10,227 bases of DNA from assembly GCA_001953115.1 (NCBI GenBank), contig LSSL01004174.1:1-10227 (forward strand). Reading direction: 5' to 3'. The position numbers were made by a program, and so were the translations under genes. Below are positions 8,342 through 10,227 of the stretch, piece after piece. The DNA is from Smittium mucronatum (Eukaryota; Kickxellomycota; Harpellomycetes; Harpellales; Legeriomycetaceae). How positions within the stretch are numbered: position 1 is the stretch's first letter; each line of letters opens with the position of its first letter. The notes beneath the pieces are model-generated. The model was not told the DNA's origin. It saw nothing but the letters and a program-made list of their open reading frames with translations, and ran no database searches.

Positions 8342-8830
8342 ACAAAAACTATAAGTGCGAGCCCTGAATTTTTTGCGGATGTTAAGATTACATATCTTAA
8401 GAAAGATAATCCCCCAGGTAATAAAACGAGCTTTTCAGAAAATTTAAAAAAATTACAATTAATCCACTCGATAAACTATAATCTGCGAATCAGGTTATGT
8501 ATTCCAAAAGAATATCTCTTTAGTATACAATATAATAACATCTCTGTGTTTTTTTATAAGCCAAAAAAATTCGACAATGAAACCGCATCTACCGATTAAT
8601 CATCTGGAGATGAAGATAAGTAAAATGATTCTGTCGTTGAAGGCTCTTTCATCAATGATCAGAGATATTCAGAAGGATGAAAATATATTAATCAGAAAGG
8701 ATGAGATTACGCTGAGGAATTTAGAAATATTTATAGAAAAGGCCCAGTCTGGGGTTTGAGATGATTTTTGGAAGAATGGTGCTTAGCCTGCTTCTATAAT
8801 TAAAGAGATATAATCTTAAATCTCAAAAAA
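8342..8830 (+). pseudogene. Degenerate coding stretch, family not recognised
   Basis: One frame is free of stops for about 85 codons (8342-8596; SASPEFFADVKITYLKKDN, LRIRLCIPKEYLFSIQYNN) although it lacks an ATG. It then continues with stops at 8597, 8621 and later through an acidic stretch (SSGDEDK) and a tail with KGPVWGLR and LEEWCLACFYN. The mixed, protein-like residue use suggests a former gene. An alternative frame with an ATG at 8577 overlaps the second half. I cannot name a family, and nothing next to it indicates a role. Confidence 0.35.
8577..8759 (+). CDS. 60-residue open frame, helix- or coiled-coil-like
   Basis: ATG to tga, giving a charged product with regular Ile/Leu spacing (MILSLKALSSMIRDIQ, then RKDEITLRNLEIFIEKA). 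It could form a coiled coil. It overlaps the degenerate frame of 8342-8830 in another phase, so at most one of the two is real. Base use does not decide between them, and I recognise no family. Confidence 0.25.
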   Translation: MKPHLPINHLEMKISKMILSLKALSSMIRDIQKDENILIRKDEITLRNLEIFIEKAQSGV

Positions 8831-9348
8831 ATTGATATCTGTGGTAGGTATCATTCCTCATGCTGTGGAGATCCTTTTTTCGAGGAAAAAATGTCTTAAA
8901 AAATAGAACTTATTATATTTTCTAACATAGAATATGAGATATAAATGTTTAAATATACTTCGGACGCATTCTGGTAATTTCTGAAGGTTTTTATGCTTAT
9001 TTAAGTTATATTATAAAAAAAATTGGTCTTCATATTAATTTAAAGAAATTTCTATCAATTATATTCACTAGAAACTATCCAATTTTTTTAGATGCGTTGT
9101 GGAAAATTTTTCTGAAAAAACCAAAATTTTAATCTAGGTGAGTTAATCTGGTGATTCTCACTGAGATTATTTTTTCATTAATTTGAATTAACAATAAATC
9201 ATTTATTAAATATTGAAACAAGATCTCGATTGATATAAGTACCATAGATATTAAATTTAATATAAGAACCATCGTGTATCATTGCACGAGTGAAGTTGTC
9301 TCTTTCAAAATATATTTTCAGTAATCTGAACTAAGCTTGTGATCTTTA
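8831..9348. other. No gene seen
   Basis: A/T-rich sequence with stops in all frames at short intervals. One stretch at about 8832-8895 (SVVGIIPHAVEILFSRKK) is open for around 20 codons only. No repeat, RNA gene or regulatory site stands out. Confidence 0.45.
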
Positions 9349-9552
9349 AAAGAATAGAATTCTTCTCGAGCTCAGCGAAAATTCACCTTACGAATTATTG
9401 ATCGTGGTTCAGGGAAAACAATTCAGTATATATAGAAATTTTAATACAGAGCTGGAATCAATGGAAATCCTCATGCTGCTGACTTCCAGTGACTCTAATA
9501 TCAGACGTGATTTAGAAAAAGAGGATATAAAAGAAAAAGAAAACCCATAAAA
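9349..9552 (+). pseudogene. Open fragment of about 67 codons without a start, unrecognised
   Basis: A plus-strand frame with protein-like composition: LLELSENSPYELLIVVQGKQ, then YRNFNTELESMEILMLLTSS, then an Arg/Glu/Lys-rich tail before taa at 9550-9552. The first ATG comes late (9457), so if real this is the 3' end of a broken gene. I know of no match. Its codon use is less A/T-biased than the flanks. Confidence 0.25.
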
Positions 9553-9669
9553 TTATACTAGCAACCAGAGCTATGGCTTCTGGACCTATCGCAATTATCA
9601 ATAAATTAAAAAAATAGGAATATGAGAGACGCATTTCATCCCCAACCCGAACAACTGAAAGTAAACCAT

Positions 9670-10227
9670 CTATATGACAAAGAAGAGTTGTTTTAGGGCA
9701 TGTAAAATAAGTGATGTATTCTCAAAAAAAAAGTTTTCAGTTCTTATTCTATCATATACATAACCTCGAAAAATGTTGCAAAAGTCAGATATTATAGACA
9801 TACCAAGATTCAGAAACGATTTGCCAAATAGATGCATAAAGGTAGCTGCTATAAAGATAATACTCTTATAGAAATAATATTTTTTTTGTCTAGGGATCGT
9901 AAAAAATATGTATTCAGTATCTATAATACTGGCACAAAAATCTAAACATCTAAATTTGATACTGTCGGGAGCGGATTTCCCATACCAGTTAGACTGGTAT
10001 AAGTCTTCGCTCCTAAACTGTTGTTGTGTAGCCGAAGGTGAGGCAAAGACCAACATACTATTACTAGCATATTCTTCGCCCTCACCCAGAAGAAGCTTTA
10101 GGACAGGTATTACTCCCTTACTCCGCCTATCTACACTTCGCCCATTGCTCCCTGTACTGACAACACTAAGTGTTTGTACAGCACTCACGGTAAGAATAAC
10201 AGGCGAGAACCTTACCGGGGGGTTGGG
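9670..10227 (-). CDS. Hypothetical protein frame, open past the window edge
   Basis: The frame is open for about 185 codons from the window edge to a tag stop, the longest in the window. The only start seen inside is a gtg at 10188; the frame continues upstream of it to 10227, so the true start may lie outside. The first 90 or so residues are Ser/Gly/Gln-rich with no Cys (SAVQTLSVVSTGSNGRSV, ASPSATQQQF) and come from GC-richer DNA. The rest is Phe/Ile-rich and comes from A/T-rich DNA, as if two unrelated sequences were joined near 9955. No family is recognised. The opposite strand is open over the same GC-rich part, so this may be a repeat with two chance-open strands. Confidence 0.3.
   Translation of the reverse strand, partial: PNPPVRFSPVILTVSAVQTLSVVSTGSNGRSVDRRSKGVIPVLKLLLGEGEEYASNSMLVFASPSATQQQFRSEDLYQSNWYGKSAPDSIKFRCLDFCASIIDTEYIFFTIPRQKKYYFYKSIIFIAATFMHLFGKSFLNLGMSIISDFCNIFRGYVYDRIRTENFFFENTSLILHALKQLFFVI
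9908..10227 (+). CDS. Antisense open frame, partial, competing with the minus-strand frame
   Basis: A plus-strand frame opens with an ATG at about 9908 and stays open to the window edge, about 106 codons, directly opposite the minus-strand frame. The product would be Leu/Ser/Thr-rich, with a CCC triplet (LLNCCCVAEGEAK) and TLRPLLPVLTTLSVCTAL. I recognise neither frame, and at most one is likely to be translated. Confidence 0.2.
   Translation, partial: MYSVSIILAQKSKHLNLILSGADFPYQLDWYKSSLLNCCCVAEGEAKTNILLLAYSSPSPRRSFRTGITPLLRLSTLRPLLPVLTTLSVCTALTVRITGENLTGGL
9960..10227. other. GC-rich block at the window edge
   Basis: About 129 of 267 bases are G or C by hand count (48%), against roughly 30% elsewhere. 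The change is sharp near 9955-9965. It carries the only long double-open reading frames of the window. This points to a different sequence unit, such as the end of another repeat family, a host gene exon or a transferred segment, of which only one end is visible. Confidence 0.6.
9982..10000. repeat. Short perfect hairpin, 8 bp stem and 3-base loop
   Basis: ataccagt, a tag loop, then actggtat form a perfect stem at the left edge of the GC-rich block. The stem does not extend outward. It has no U tract after it and is not part of a tRNA fold that I can complete. It may be a chance palindrome or a structure at the end of a repeat. Confidence 0.4.

Noticed and set aside
10200..10227. Resemblance to the small-subunit rRNA segment around the aaccttacc motif
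   Set aside because: Only about ten bases agree and the surrounding conserved rRNA sequence is missing, so no rRNA gene is called.
1..10227. CRISPR arrays, tRNA genes, riboswitches, bacterial promoters or terminators
   Set aside because: No spaced direct repeats, no cloverleaf I could complete, and the sequence has eukaryotic repeat character; T and A runs are background.

Overview
This is eukaryotic, strongly AT-rich DNA, with A or T making up roughly 70% of bases by eye except at the right edge. There are homopolymer A/T tracts, no operons, no intact recognisable gene and no structural RNA gene that I could support. The recognisable content is transposon debris: a decayed non-LTR (LINE) retrotransposon and a compact inverted-repeat element with a decayed retrovirus/gypsy-type integrase between its arms. 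The LINE thumb and C-terminal cysteine region resemble my recollection of R4/Dong-like elements, including those of TE-rich microsporidia. The host could equally be an arthropod or another small eukaryote, and I cannot fix the organism from this window.

Layout. Positions 1-560 hold nothing I can name. A LINE reverse-transcriptase pseudogene runs on the plus strand, securely from about 1330 to 3110 and probably to 3410, possibly starting as early as 560-650. It has many stops and several frameshifts. About 100 bp further on starts a 3.24 kb structure at 3508-6744. It has a 715 bp left arm (3508-4222), a 1.8 kb core, and a 716 bp right arm (6029-6744) that is the reverse complement of the left at about 99% identity. 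The core reads on the minus strand as an integrase: linker, zinc-binding region, catalytic core, then a C-terminal tail. Stops and frameshifts riddle it, and I see no reverse transcriptase, RNase H or protease next to it. Terminal inverted repeats around an integrase alone is the plan of a Ginger-like DNA transposon or of a deletion derivative of a Polinton/Maverick. It is not the plan of an LTR retrotransposon, which has direct repeats.

Positions 6745-9660 contain several short degenerate stretches that look formerly coding (7073-7490, 7589-7723, 8342-8830, 9349-9552), but I recognise none of them. The last 270 bp (about 9960-10227) jumps to about 48% GC by hand count and is open on both strands up to the window edge, so it probably belongs to a different sequence unit cut by the window.

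Together this looks like a gene-poor, repeat-filled region. The most notable contrast is between the near-identical arms and the wrecked integrase between them: the arms are young or kept alike, while the gene is old or has lost its constraint.
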